From the NCBI RefSeq assembly GCF_964340395.1, contig NC_135569.1:17515257-17579256 (forward strand): a stretch of 64,000 nucleotides of DNA. The letters run 5' to 3'. The position numbers and the translations under genes are program-made. The DNA is from Glandiceps talaboti (Eukaryota; Hemichordata; Enteropneusta; Spengelidae). This document shows positions 1 to 11,349 of the stretch, in pieces. Under the pieces are notes generated by a model. That model saw only the letters and a program-made list of their open reading frames with translations. It had not been told where the DNA came from and made no database searches. Each line of letters starts with the position of its first letter. Positions within the stretch are counted from its first letter, which is position 1.

Positions 1-1060
1 TCTTAGCATTGCCTTTTTCTCCCTTTTGCGCAAATCTAACTTAGTACCTTTGTCTACTAACAAGTTTTCTACTTGTGAACACCTCACCAGGGCAGTTTTC
101 ATTTTACTACTCAGGGTTTACTGTTGTCAACATCATGGTCCAAGGCTAGGCAAAACCATGATTTCACCCATACTATTCCGTTGGCTTCACTTGGGGGGGG
201 GGGGGGGGTCTCTCCCTTTTGCTCCTGTTCCACCACACACACGTCTTGTTTGGTAGCATTGCTTTGGTGGGGTGCTTTACCACTGAATACCTGTAAACCT
301 GTTTTTTAGGAGATTATTAAAGCACCTCCTTTTTCAAGCCAAACTGGATGTGTGTGTGTGTGCCAATTCTTTGTATGTTGTATGCATGCCTTTTGTGACT
401 TTCTCTGTAAACAGCAATTGTGTTAAATTTGAAGCTGTAGAACTACTAGCAGTAAATTTGGTTAATTGCTGGGTAACTGTAGGGAGCCCTCTAGTGGTTG
501 GGGTCAGCTTTTCTTTGTTTGGTCATTCGTTACCCACAATACATCTTTTCCGCCATCTTGGATAGCTAGTTTTTTCTCCCACCCATTGTTAACCCACCCC
601 TTTTTCAGGATTACTTAAACCTTTCATTATTCCCCTGTTCTAGAGTTCCACAACATGTTGGTTCAGCTTAACCTTTCTGCTCCTTTCACATTGCAACAGA
701 AAGGTGGGGTGCTTTACCACTGAATACCTGTAAACCTGTTTTTTAAATTTTAGGAGATTATTAAAGCACCTCCTTTTTCAAGCCAAACTGGACGTGTGTG
801 TGTGTGCCAATTCTTTGTATGTTGTATGCATGCCTTTTGTGACTTTCTCTGTAAACAGCAAGTTCTGTCTACAGCGTAGATGTCGCGCGTTCCCTCCTGA
901 CAGTACAGGACGAAGTCAGGAGGGTTTTAGGAAACCTCTCGACGAAGGTGTCTTATCAGGATGGAGGACAGGTTCAGGACGCGTTTGCGTCTACACAGGC
1001 TTCAAACTATCCTGAATCCTACCTCAGGTAGGATTTTTAGTGCCGTGTAGTGTGTGTTCA
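1..1060. repeat. Direct duplication of about 160 bp in non-coding DNA
   Basis: A block at about 270-440 (a short stretch starting with a GGTGGGGTGC motif and running through a (TG)n tract to a CTGTAAACAGCAA motif) recurs nearly unchanged at about 697-865. The two copies are about 430 bp apart and in the same orientation. The short open frames here begin inside the (TG)n tract and show no protein family. A G-run lies at about 191-208 and a hairpin, TCCTACCTCAGGTAGGA, at about 1017-1033. The pair could be short LTR-like repeats or a local duplication. I see no gene. Confidence 0.6.
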
Positions 1061-1857
1061 CATGCGCATGTGTCACAGATGACATTCACATTTTCAGTAA
1101 AATTAATATTTTAACAACATCGCATGTCCCAGTTTGACTGAAAGGTCAACAGACTGTCTCAAGGATATGGGATTCAGACCACACAAGATTCCAAGCATAC
1201 TCGAGTACATGAGATGACAGTCTGCATTTCATAAATAGCTAGGATTCATAGTGATCATTCATCAATGTTTTGAGAGTACTTTTAGGGCATGATAACGCCC
1301 CTTAAAAGTGTAATATGGATTGCATTAATTATTTGGCCATTGACCATGCGTTATGTAAATTTAGACTTTAAGGACGTCACAATAAAGAACACTTGGGACT
1401 GACAGGCACTTCACTACTTCGCAGGGGCACTTGGCTTCGGGGGAAGTCAATGAACGAGGCACTTGCTGGGTGCTTGCCTTGGTTTCGAGTGTAGACTTTT
1501 AAACACAAACTGTGTATAGTCTGAGCTAATTCCCTAAAAGTCCAAGTCGATCCCATGTACAGAGTGGAGAGAGAGATAGTAACATGAAGGAGGGTTACCT
1601 TAACATTAGAGGTTACCCCCCAATTTGTTACACATGCAAACCGTGGCAATCAAGCGATCTGAGTCAGCTTCAAGTTCGCCCTGAAAAGGGCCGATGTGGA
1701 AAATATTCCGTGTACCTCCTGATCTTCGTTGAGCTAAATGACGGAGGAAAGACATTTTAAGACTGTTTGACAGCTATAGAATGAATGTCAAGTTTGAAAA
1801 AAGTATGCATGAATGTGATTCACACGAAGTTTGACATTAGTAGCCTCTTTACCGAGA
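1061..1857. other. No recognisable feature
   Basis: AT-rich unique-looking DNA. The longest open frame, on the minus strand at 1377-1649, has no recognisable motif. I see nothing else to annotate. Confidence 0.5.
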
Positions 1858-2400
1858 GGAAGCAGGACACCTGGACCCTTTGCCATCTTGACCCCCGTCA
1901 TTTCGACCCTCACACCCTGGTCATTTTGACCCCACTCAAAATATCAAACTAACGTATCTTTATCCTATTTACTTCGAATGTCTATAGTGTACCATAAACC
2001 TCACATGGCACCAGGGAACATTTATTCGTTTCATCCTTGACATTGCATGTATGTATGTATGTACCAGTATGACCCATCGATTTTAGTTAAGTATAGGCCT
2101 ACATTTAGTGAAGACCTCATTTTTGCACTCTCTAGTGCATTCGGTTCGGTGTCACGGGTGTGTTCATAAGTTTTAGGTTCATAACGATTCCATCATTCTG
2201 AATTCCAAAGATATTTTCTTCAAACTCGACTGCTTTCTATACCGTTACTTAATATATATGTGTTTAAATTATTTTGTGAAAGCTTCTATCAAAGGGGTCG
2301 AAATGACCAGGGTGTGAGGGTCGAGATGTCCAGTACCATTCCAATATAGGGTCGAGATGACGGGCGTCAAGATGGTAAAGGGTCCAGGTGTCTAGAAACC
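1858..2400. mobile_element. 543-bp MITE with terminal inverted repeats and a 10-bp flanking direct repeat
   Basis: The left end carries GACACCTGGACCC followed by several GACCC-type motifs. The right end is its inverted complement (GGGTCCAGGTGTC at 2380-2392). The inverted homology extends inward over about 45 bp and includes a second inverted block around CACACCCTGGTCATTT. The flanks are an exact 10-bp direct repeat, TTTACCGAGA, at 1848-1857 and 2401-2410. That is consistent with a target-site duplication of the 9-10 bp made by Mutator-like transposases. There is no coding capacity, so it is non-autonomous. Confidence 0.72.
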
Positions 2401-2457
2401 TTTACCGAGATATTTGACTTTCCTAAATGGCGACTATGAGATCGTAGCGAAATTTAA

Positions 2458-2493
<36 letters not shown>

Positions 2494-3870
2494 TTATGCA
2501 CTGGGATTTGGGATTTGATTTCTAAAAAAAATAATGACTGTGATTTGAAAATTTAATTCTTTATAAATTTGGCTGATACAAGTAGTGGTGACATTACAGA
2601 ATAAAAGCGCCAATAGCATTGTAGCACAACTGTTGACAGTAAAATTAAAATTTCTGTTTTTGTTGCTTGGCATATTTACATTTTTGGAAGATATATTCCC
2701 ATGCCTACCCATCCATGGTATTATATCTGCAATATACACCACAATTTAATGTTACTATGGGCATGGTCTTGTTGCTAGGCATATCTACTCACAATTTTGC
2801 AGTGTTTACTCATTTACCTTCCTGTCACTAGTGTTATTTTGGCATTATACGTCATTGTTTACCTGTTGCTAAGGGCACGGTCATGGTTGCTAGGGCAAAT
2901 TATGTAAGTATGACACACTCACAATTTGCAGACTAACACTTTTAGAATCATAACCAAATTTCATCCCCAGTAGTTTGAGAGGTAAGGCTCAATACCAAAA
3001 TCACTTGCATCATCTACAAACTGGGATCATCATGTAATTAATATCCCTTGATCTGTACACCCCCAGAAACGCCCCTGTGAAATTTCAGCCAAATCAGTCT
3101 AGTATTTTTGGAATTATAGGTTTTTGACAACACAACAGATTTTTATCCCTAATTTGCATATCACTGATGTGATCATCATGTCATGTTCCCACCAAATTTC
3201 AGACTGATAGGCCCAGCAGTTTTTGAGTTTTGTGCTAATAATAATACATAACACAAAAATTACACATTAAAATAGTAGTTTGTTTACAGAAAAACATACA
3301 TTCCACATTTAAGTCTTCATTCTACCAAAGTTCATAAATTTGAAATTCATCCCAAAGGAAATTGTTATTTCAAGAGAACTTGAACAAGCGACCTATCGGT
3401 CAGAATAGCTCCGCTGTTTTTTTGTTTTGTTTTTTGTTTATTTTGGTGACAGTTTTGTTTTAGCGATGTAATAAAGTGGTTACTGGTTTCATATGATGTC
3501 TCACTATAAAACACATTTTACACAGAAGTTGGTAATGTATTGTACTTTAATTTTATACCATAGTCACCATTTTATAACAAAAATCTACTGTTATGAAAAA
3601 TTGCACAAAATCTCTGAAAAAAAATGACTGGGAAATGCACACAAGAAAAAGAAAAAAAAGAGGATTTTGAGGTTGGCTATAAATAATTCCAGTGTCTTAC
3701 AGCTTTAAACCTGGAAAATGTTAATGATGAATGAAATAAACTAGGGATCTAAAATAATTTTGAGGCAATTTGAATTTCAATTTTCTAACAAATTTACCAA
3801 GTCAACAACATTCAACTTGTACTAGTTGTAGTAGATATATATAGGGAAGAAATGTATTAATCGCCATCTT
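2401..3870. repeat. Interspersed repeat fragments (two families)
   Basis: 2459-2494 is a (CA)n/(TA)n microsatellite. 2740-3260 belongs to a family marked by GTTGCTATGGGCGTGGTC-type and 'AATTTGCATATTACTGATG'-type motifs, which recurs at 8790-9365, 10440-11160 and 16140-16390. 3380-3800 belongs to a second family starting near AAGCGACCTATCGGTCAGAA and recurring at 33790-34160, with a weaker copy at 8600-8690. No coding capacity is visible. These look like old SINE or LINE-tail copies. Confidence 0.55.
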
Positions 3871-4378
3871 AGTTTCCGTACGGCGACAATCCCAAGTACT
3901 CGGAAGAGAGTCATTCTCAGCCATATGTTACAGTGGTAACACTCGTTCATGTTCGATTACCTTTCATAAAGAAAACACAACGAAATGGTTGAAGTGATCT
4001 TTTTTTTTAAATTTCTTTTCATCACAAAAACAAAATCTGTGTGATCAAAAGTGTTGTAAACTAAACCAGAAAGAATTATCGGACTGGCTAGACTTCCCGC
4101 TGAACTGGAGTAAGGTCCAAGCCTTGATAATACGTGAGGAAATCGTCTCAAACTAGCGATACAACTTTCAAAATATAACTTGACATGTCTTCATTTGTTA
4201 GAGTTATACAATTCAAGACGCGTTTTCACTCGAAAAAAACAATTCTGTGAATAATGACACTCTGAACGCAGCGATTTCTCGGACAATGTTACCACTGTAA
4301 CGTATGGCTGGCAACGACTTGCTTCCGGGTTAGTCCCTCATGCATCCGGGTACTTGGGATTGTCGCCGTACGGAAACT
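3871..4378. mobile_element. 508-bp MITE with about 33-bp terminal inverted repeats
   Basis: The left end AGTTTCCGTACGGCGACAAT is matched in inverse orientation at 4345-4378, and the match continues through CCCAAGTAC. An inner inverted pair (GTTACAGTGGTAACA near 3926 and TGTTACCACTGTAAC near 4286) adds to the foldback. I could not identify a clean target-site duplication. No transposase is encoded, and the minus-strand open frame at 3957-4151 lies wholly inside the element. Confidence 0.65.
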
Positions 4379-5620
4379 TGGCATTACCACATCAGTAATT
4401 TTGACGCTGTAATTTTGCCACCAATATTGATCGTACAAAAACAAAACTCCATAAATGAACCACAAAGTACTTTCCCTTTCAAAATGTGATAATTTTAGAA
4501 AGAGTATTATCGTTTTTATTGACGACTGACTCTGTCAAAAATCGTCCCATACACTTCAGTTCAGGCATGCACGACTTCTCACTTGATCGTGAGGTGCGTA
4601 TACTAGAATGAACCATTCTGTAGGAGGGGTGGAGAATTTGGATTTGAAGTTTACAACCCTGTTTCGAACAAATATTTGTCATTTGGGCGCACAATGCGTA
4701 GAATTAAGACTACAGTACATATTACATTGTTTGTTTGACGTCAATAGTGTCTTTTGAAAAGTTGCAGTTTACCTAAAGTCTCGCGGACTGATTTCCAATA
4801 TGGCGTCGGTCATTATGCTCATTAACATATTCATTTTTTTTTAAATTACAAAAAAAAATCATAAAAAATAGAAAAGAAGACGTGCTGACTTGAAATTAAC
4901 AAATCTAAGTAAGCTACCCCCTGCGCATCAACACACCAGATATCAAAGCAAGCTGACAAGAAGTACGTGAGGAGATGATGAAAATGTCATTTTATGAAAA
5001 AAATCATAAAAAATTGAAAATGGCACAGATCAACTTGGCATGAACAAATCTGAATAGCCTCCCCCCAGGGAACATGCACACCAAATATCGAAGAATTCTG
5101 ACTGTCACTTTTGGAGAAGATAATGAAAATATAAAGGTTTGACGGACACCTATGATTCACTCTACTCTCTATACTCTATACAACCTATACCTAAAGCTAC
5201 GCTTTCAGCTTTCGCTGACAGCGAAGCTAATAAAAAATGCATTGTGTTTATGATGAGAGTAGATGTTGTTAGTAATATGTACCTGAGTTTCCTTTTGAAA
5301 TGCATTGGGTAAAGTGACAGAAGTTGGTGGTAGCCGTATGTCTAAGGAGATAAGGAGGATTAGTTAGTTAATGAGTTTTATCAATTGCTGTGACTCTGTA
5401 TTTGGAGTTCTTAATCCACAGTCCAAAACATAGTTTTGCCTTGAATTAATTGAAGAAGTTGTCAAGCCCAGAGACTTGCCTCTTTGATTCATATACTGGT
5501 TTGTTCTGATGAACGTGTCTAGTGATAGAGTCACATCATCTCTACTACAACTCAGTTGCTGTCAAATTTTGTCATATTACAGTGTCCTCACATTGTTACA
5601 TAAAATGTTATCCTATTCTC
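4379..5620. repeat. Interspersed repeat also present at 35.3 kb, then unannotated DNA
   Basis: 4612-4975 is a close match to 35304-35650 (shared stretches include GAATTTGGATTTGAAGTTTA and GACTGATTTCCAATATGGCG). This defines a repeat family of at least 350 bp. A tail at about 5190-5235 ends in a small hairpin around TTTCAGCTTTCGCTGACAGC, similar to one at 13510-13545. The rest, 5236-5620, shows no gene. Confidence 0.55.
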
Positions 5621-7557
5621 CCCCCCCCTTAATATCTACAACCTAAAGAATACCCTGTTTGATAGACCAGAATACTATTACTTTTTGGAAATAATACACA
5701 AATATATCTAAAATCCCCCCCTCCCCTTACAACCTAAAGGATACCCTGTTTGATAGACCAGAATACTATTACTTTTTGGAAATAATACACAAATATATCT
5801 AAAATCCCCCCTCCCCTTACAACCTAAAGAATACCCTGTTTGATAGACCAGAATACTATTACTTTTTGGAAATAATACACAAATATATCTAAAATCCCCC
5901 CCTCCCCTTACAACCTAAAGAATACCCTGTTTGATAGACCAGAATACTATTACTTTTTGGAAATAATACACAAATATTTCTAAAATCCCCCCCTCCCCTT
6001 ACAACCTAAAGAATACCCTGTTTGATAGACCAGAATACTATTACTTTTTGGAAATAATACACAAATATATCTAAAATCCCCCCCTCCCCTTACAACCTAA
6101 AGAATACCCTGTTTGATAGACCAGAATACTATTACTTTTTGGAAATAATACACAAATATATCTAAAATCCCCCCCTCCCCTTACAACCTAAAGAATACCC
6201 TGTTTGATAGACCAGAATACTATTACTTTTTGGAAATAATACACAAATATATCTAAAATCCCCCCCTCCCCTTACAACCTAAAGAATACCCTGTTTGATA
6301 GACCAGAATACTATTACTTTTTGGAAATAATACACAAATATATCTAAAATCCCCCCCTCCCCTTACAACCTAAAGAATACCCTGTTTGATAGACCAGAAT
6401 ACTATTACTTTTTGGAAATAATACACAAATATATCTAAAATCCCCCCTCCCCTTACAACCTAAAGAATACCCTGTTTGATAGACCAGAATACTATTACTT
6501 TTTGGAAATAATACACAAATATATCTAAAATCCCCCCCTCCCCTTACAACCTAAAGAATACCCTGTTTGATAGACCAGAATACTATTACTTTTTGGAAAT
6601 AATACACAAATATATCTAAAATCCCCCCCTCCCCTTACAACCTAAAGAATACCCTGTTTGATAGACCAGAATACTATTACTTTTTGGAAATAATACACAA
6701 ATATATCTAAAATCCCCCCTCCCCTTACAACCTAAAGAATACCCTGTTTGATAGACCAGAATACTATTACTTTTTGGAAATAATACACAAATATATCTAA
6801 AATCCCCCCCTCCCCTTACAACCTAAAGAATACCCTGTTTGATAGACCAGAATACTATTACTTTTTGGAAATAATACACAAATATATCTAAAATCCCCCC
6901 TCCCCTTACAACCTAAAGAATACCCTGTTTGATAGACCAGAATACTATTACTTTTTGGAAATAATACACAAATATATCTAAAATCCCCTCCCCTCCCCTT
7001 ACAACCTAAAGAATACCCTGTTTGATAGACCAGAATACTATTACTTTTTGGAAATAATACACAAATATTTCTAAAATCCCCCCCTCCCCTTACAACCTAA
7101 AGGATACCCTGTTTGATAGACCAGAATACTATTACTTTTTGGAAATAATACACAAATATTTCTAAAATCCCCCCTCCCCTTACAACCTAAAGAATACCCT
7201 GTTTGATAGACCAGAATACTATTACCTTTTGGAAATAATACACAAATATATCTAAAATCCCCCCCTCCCCTTACAACCTAAAGGATACCCTGTTTGATAG
7301 ACCAGAATACTATTACCTTTTGGAAATAATACACAAATATTTCTAAAATCCCCCCCTCCCCTTACAACCTAAAGGATACCCTGTTTGATAGACCAGAATA
7401 CTATTACCTTTTGGAAATAATACACAAATATATCTAAAATCCCCCCTCCCCTTACAACCTAAAGAATACCCTGTTTGATAGACCAGAATACTATTACTTT
7501 TTGGAAATAATACACAAATATATCTAAAATCCCCCCTCCCCTTACAACCTAAAGGAA
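5621..7557. repeat. 91-bp minisatellite, about 21 copies
   Basis: The unit runs from a TACAACCTAAAGAATACCCT motif through TTTGATAGACCAGAATAC and ends in a C-run plus CTCCCCT. Copies are more than 95% identical. Variation is concentrated in the C-run (6-8 C) and in an A/G change (AAAGAATA or AAAGGATA). A poly-C/CTCCCC tract in every unit gives strong strand asymmetry. The minus-strand open frame at 7343-7624 is a product of the repeat. Confidence 0.93.
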
Positions 7558-8088
7558 TTGTACGTACAATAACAAACTTTTTACACTTTTTGCATCTTTT
7601 TGTAATGTATTGAGTTATGAACATTGACTTGGTATAGGTTATTTCACATTATTTTTTCAAGTAGAAAAACATAGTGAAGCTGTTTTATCAAATAAAAATC
7701 CAAAATAAATACCAAATTCTCATCCATATGGCCACTTTAATACCAACAGATAGTGTATCTGTATAAAAGTGTTCTGTGTTTTGATAGGATGCCAATACCA
7801 AACATGTTTGTTATCATTTCACAATGTAAATATTATACATTCCAAATATTAGTTATCGCCATTCAGTACATAACCCTGATATTACAAATCACTATATGTA
7901 CTTGATAAGGTTTCCAAGTACATGTAACTATACCATTCTACATACAACCTAGTATTTAAAGTTGTAATAGCTGCAACTGGAACATTTTTTTGGACATGTT
8001 TTGTAAATTGTAAGGTACAACAACTTACTTGTACATTGAACAGTAGTATCAAATGACATGTTTTGTAAGGTACAACACTACTATCTGG
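7558..8088. other. No recognisable feature
   Basis: AT-rich DNA with a short partial duplication around 7990-8075 (GACATGTTTTGTAA and GGTACAACA motifs repeated). I see no gene. Confidence 0.5.
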
Positions 8089-8202
8089 CGCAACACTACT
8101 ATAATCACATAATGATATAGAGGGCTGAAGGCGCGAGAGATCAAGGGTCGAAGGCCCGAGCGTTGGCCCTCGATATCAGTATGCGATTATAGTAGTATTG
8201 CG
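8089..8202. mobile_element. Short foldback (hairpin) MITE
   Basis: The left arm begins CGCAACACTACTATAATC and the right arm ends GATTATAGTAGTATTGCG. The arms pair imperfectly over about 38 bp around a core of GGCCC-rich sequence (GAAGGCCCGAGC). The length of 114 bp and lack of coding capacity fit a hairpin MITE. No target-site duplication was identified. Confidence 0.6.
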
Positions 8203-9981
8203 GTGGATCGGCGGACGGCAACGACTTAAGTTTACGTAAAACGTAGGGGAAAAAAGGTGCGAGCGACTGTTGACAGTCTACTAGTGCAGGTTAAACAAAG
8301 TATGTGAAGTTCAATATGTTCAGAAAATACAGACACTTTCACTTCATATAGGTTTTCAATAGTGTAGTATTCCAACAAAAAAGATCCTTGAGCATCCAAG
8401 CCCCTCTCACCCTACCCCATCCCTCCCAACAACCTATACTGGTATTGTTTTACTTGTTCATACAAGAGTAAAACTACAGGAATTATGTATTATTATTGTG
8501 ATGTTCAACATCTATTAACTTTGAAGGAAATTTTGGACAGAAGAACAGATTTTAACTGATACAAAATCATTGACAACATTTAGGATCTAAAATAACAAGT
8601 GACCTATTGGTCTGTTGTTCAGCTCTTCCACTATGCAGTTTTGTTTTAGCAATGTAATGGTTTGTGGCTTCATATGATGAAAATGGGGTCCTCTTATTTA
8701 CTATACATTTTTAAAAAAAATACCACCAATGGCATTGTAGCACAACTGTACAGTTTTTAAAAATGTTTATCCATATGCTAGTCCACGCTAAAAATAGGTG
8801 TTCATTTGCTGAACGATTATCCAGTTGCCTATCCAACCATGTTGCTATTTTTGCGATATACACTATCATTTGGCTGTTACTATGGGCGTGGTCATGTTGT
8901 TAGATATATTTGCATACATTTTTGTATGTTTTTGTTCACTTGTGTATGAATTCCTGATATTATCTCTGCAATATACGTGATCATTTGCCTGTTGCTATGG
9001 GTGTGGTGTTGTTGCTAGGCATATTTACATACATTTTTGAATGTTCATTCAATTGTCTATTAATCCCCGTTGTTATCTTCGCAATATATGTGGTCATTTG
9101 GCTGTTGCTATGGGCGTGGTCTTGTTGCTATGCACATTTGCATACATTTTTTAATGTTTATTTATTTGTCTTTCTATTCCTGTTATCTTTGCAATATACA
9201 TGATTATTTAGCTGTTGCCATGGGCGTGGTCTTGTTGCTAGGCAAATTTACATACATTTTTTGAATGTTTATGTAAAATACACGACCGTTTGGCTGTTGC
9301 TATGGGCGTGGTCATGGTTGCTAGGGTATTTGTGTACATTTTTTGAATGTTTACTCACTTGCCTACCAGATGTTTTTTTTTTTTTTTTTTTTTTTTTGTA
9401 TATGTAGTGCAATTGCGAACAATAGCCACTTCAGGAATAAATGACAAAGAGATCTCCTAATTGGCCAAGCAAATTGGTTCGCTGCTGCTCAGAATAACAA
9501 AAAAAAAATAATAAAAATGTAAGACGGCAACACTTTACGAAAGGTGTACATTGTACTTTAACGTGCATTGGGTATTGCACTCCAATACACGGGACCTCTA
9601 TTTTACGTCCTGTCCGAGGGACAAAAGTAAAGTATAAAAAGGAATCAAAAATACATGAGACATACAAGTGTACAAATATCCATACGTTCTACAGAGGAGG
9701 CAAAATGCATTACTGGAAACCCAAGTGACCAATAAAAGAACAAGACCCTACTAGAGAATTACAGCACCAGGTCTTACTGCACTGTTTTCTGGCAGTTTAA
9801 GGAACAGGTCCAGCCAGCTCATAAATCACAAGTACTCTAGTAAGCCAGGTGAATTGCCTACATCTCTCGAATCACCCAGTCACGCATTCTACCCCTCACC
9901 AAGTGTATCATACCTTGCCAAAGATAACATGATGCATGATTACATGAATTACACAGGATTAAAGTCTGCCTGTCAATGGTG
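8203..9981. repeat. Non-coding DNA with interspersed repeats
   Basis: 8790-9365 contains at least four diverged tandem units of the GTTGCTATGGGCGTGGTC family, with periods of about 100-130 bp. The small open frames at 8985-9264 are translations of this repeat. A T-run occupies about 9370-9398. 9400-9980 has no recognisable gene. Confidence 0.5.
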
Positions 9982-10385
9982 CTATATTAAGTGTTTGTGC
10001 ACTCGGCATTTGAAAGACTGGATACCATCACTGTTAATTTTTCCTACGACTACATCTGGAAGGTTGTTCCACATTCTTATTGCAGAGTGAAGGAAACTTC
10101 TATCCAGTGTAGATGTTTTTGCCATTGGCATAGTCAGGGCATGATCAGGCATAGATGTGCTGGCGCGAGTAGTTCTGCGAGTTGTGTACATATTTGGTAG
10201 CATTGCCTGGAGGTCTCTGGGACAGTGGCTGGTGTGCATTTTGTAAAGCACTGTAGCTGCAGCAACCTCCCGTCTATGTTGAAGACTAGTGATGGCCAAT
10301 TCCTTGCATGCAGTTACTTTGTCTACTCCAATGATTCTGAGAGCTTTCTGCTGAATAGAGTCAAGTTGGCTTAGGACAGTTGGTT
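9982..10385 (-). pseudogene. 3' end of a non-LTR retrotransposon ORF2 (C-terminal fragment)
   Basis: The minus-strand translation reads LSQLDSIQQKALRIIG, then SLQHRREVAAATVLYKMH, and near its end RSFLHSAIRMWNNLPD. The order Q-x-KALRIIG, LxxRRxVAxxxxxYK and SxxRxWNxLP is the usual C-terminal tail of animal non-LTR reverse-transcriptase proteins. The RT and endonuclease domains are absent, so this is a 5'-truncated copy. Sequence near its truncated end (about 10341-10382) is duplicated at 10402-10443. Confidence 0.7.
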
Positions 10386-11340
10386 AATCTTAATTATGAT
10401 ATTCAGCTTTCTGCTGAATAGAGTCAAGTTGGCTTAGGACAGTTAACCAAATGTTGTTATTTGACCAAAATATACTGCCATTTGGTTGTTGCTAAGGGTG
10501 TGGTCATGGTTGCTAGGGCCAATTTTGTCAAAATGTTTTCAAGAAAATCTGCAGAATAACACTTTCGGAAACATCTCACCACGTTTCAGGCTCATTGACC
10601 AAGTATTTTTTGAGATATAAGTTTTTGACCAAAAATGAACATTTGTACACGTAATTTGCATATTACTCATGGAATCATTGTATGCTTAATATTTCTTCGT
10701 CCATACATCCCTAGATGCATTCCCATTAAATTTCAGCCCAATCTGCTCAGTACTTTTGGAATTATTGACTTTTGACCAAAAAGACAAATTTTTAGCCCTA
10801 ATTTGCATATTACTGATGGAATAATCATGTCATGAACAAATCTTACTTTACACCCCCTTTAGATCGTTTCCACCAAATTCCACACCAATCTGCCCAGTAG
10901 TTTCTGAGTTTAAGTTTTTTGACCAAAAATCACATTTTTTGACCCAAATCACACACCTGTGATGCGATCATTTTGATTTGAACAATTTCCTAACTAGACA
11001 TCCAAGGTAATGGACCCACCAAATATCATGGCAATCGGTTCAGTGGTTTTTGACTTTAAGTTGTTTACACACACACACACACACATCCACACACACAGAC
11101 AGACAGACAGACAGACAGATGCCGGGCGATCCCTATAGCACTACTGAACCTCAGTTCAGTTGTGCTAAAAATCATACAGATTGATACGAGTGCCTGTGGT
11201 CCGTACCATAATGAACTTTCAGTGTAACAATTTCTTAGTACAGTGATGCCTTGATACTTGTTACAATGTTACAATAATCATGTTAACAGACCTACTCTTA
11301 CATTATTGCAATGCATGGCTGTTATGTCGCTGATATGACA
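10386..11340. repeat. Interspersed repeat ending in (CA)n/(CAGA)n
   Basis: 10440-11160 is the longest copy here of the 'TTTGACCAAAAAT / AATTTGCATATTACT' family. It ends in a (CA)n then (CAGA)n microsatellite (11070-11120) and a tail ATGCCGGGCGATCCCTATAG. Successive blocks inside it are diverged repeats of one another (for example 10620-10680 and 10900-10960). No coding capacity was seen. Confidence 0.55.
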
Positions 11341-11349
11341 ACCTGCATG

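Noticed and set aside
860-960. Possible hammerhead ribozyme near the CCTCCTGAC/GTCAGGAGG hairpin, and the CTGATGAGAAAC at 24578
   Set aside because: Neither has the CUGANGA core, stem II and GAAA in the required order; the first is only a simple hairpin.
5621-7557. CRISPR-like regular repeats (also 16.4, 20.1, 57.5 and 60.8 kb)
   Set aside because: The repeats are contiguous without unique spacers, and the genome is eukaryotic; they are minisatellites.
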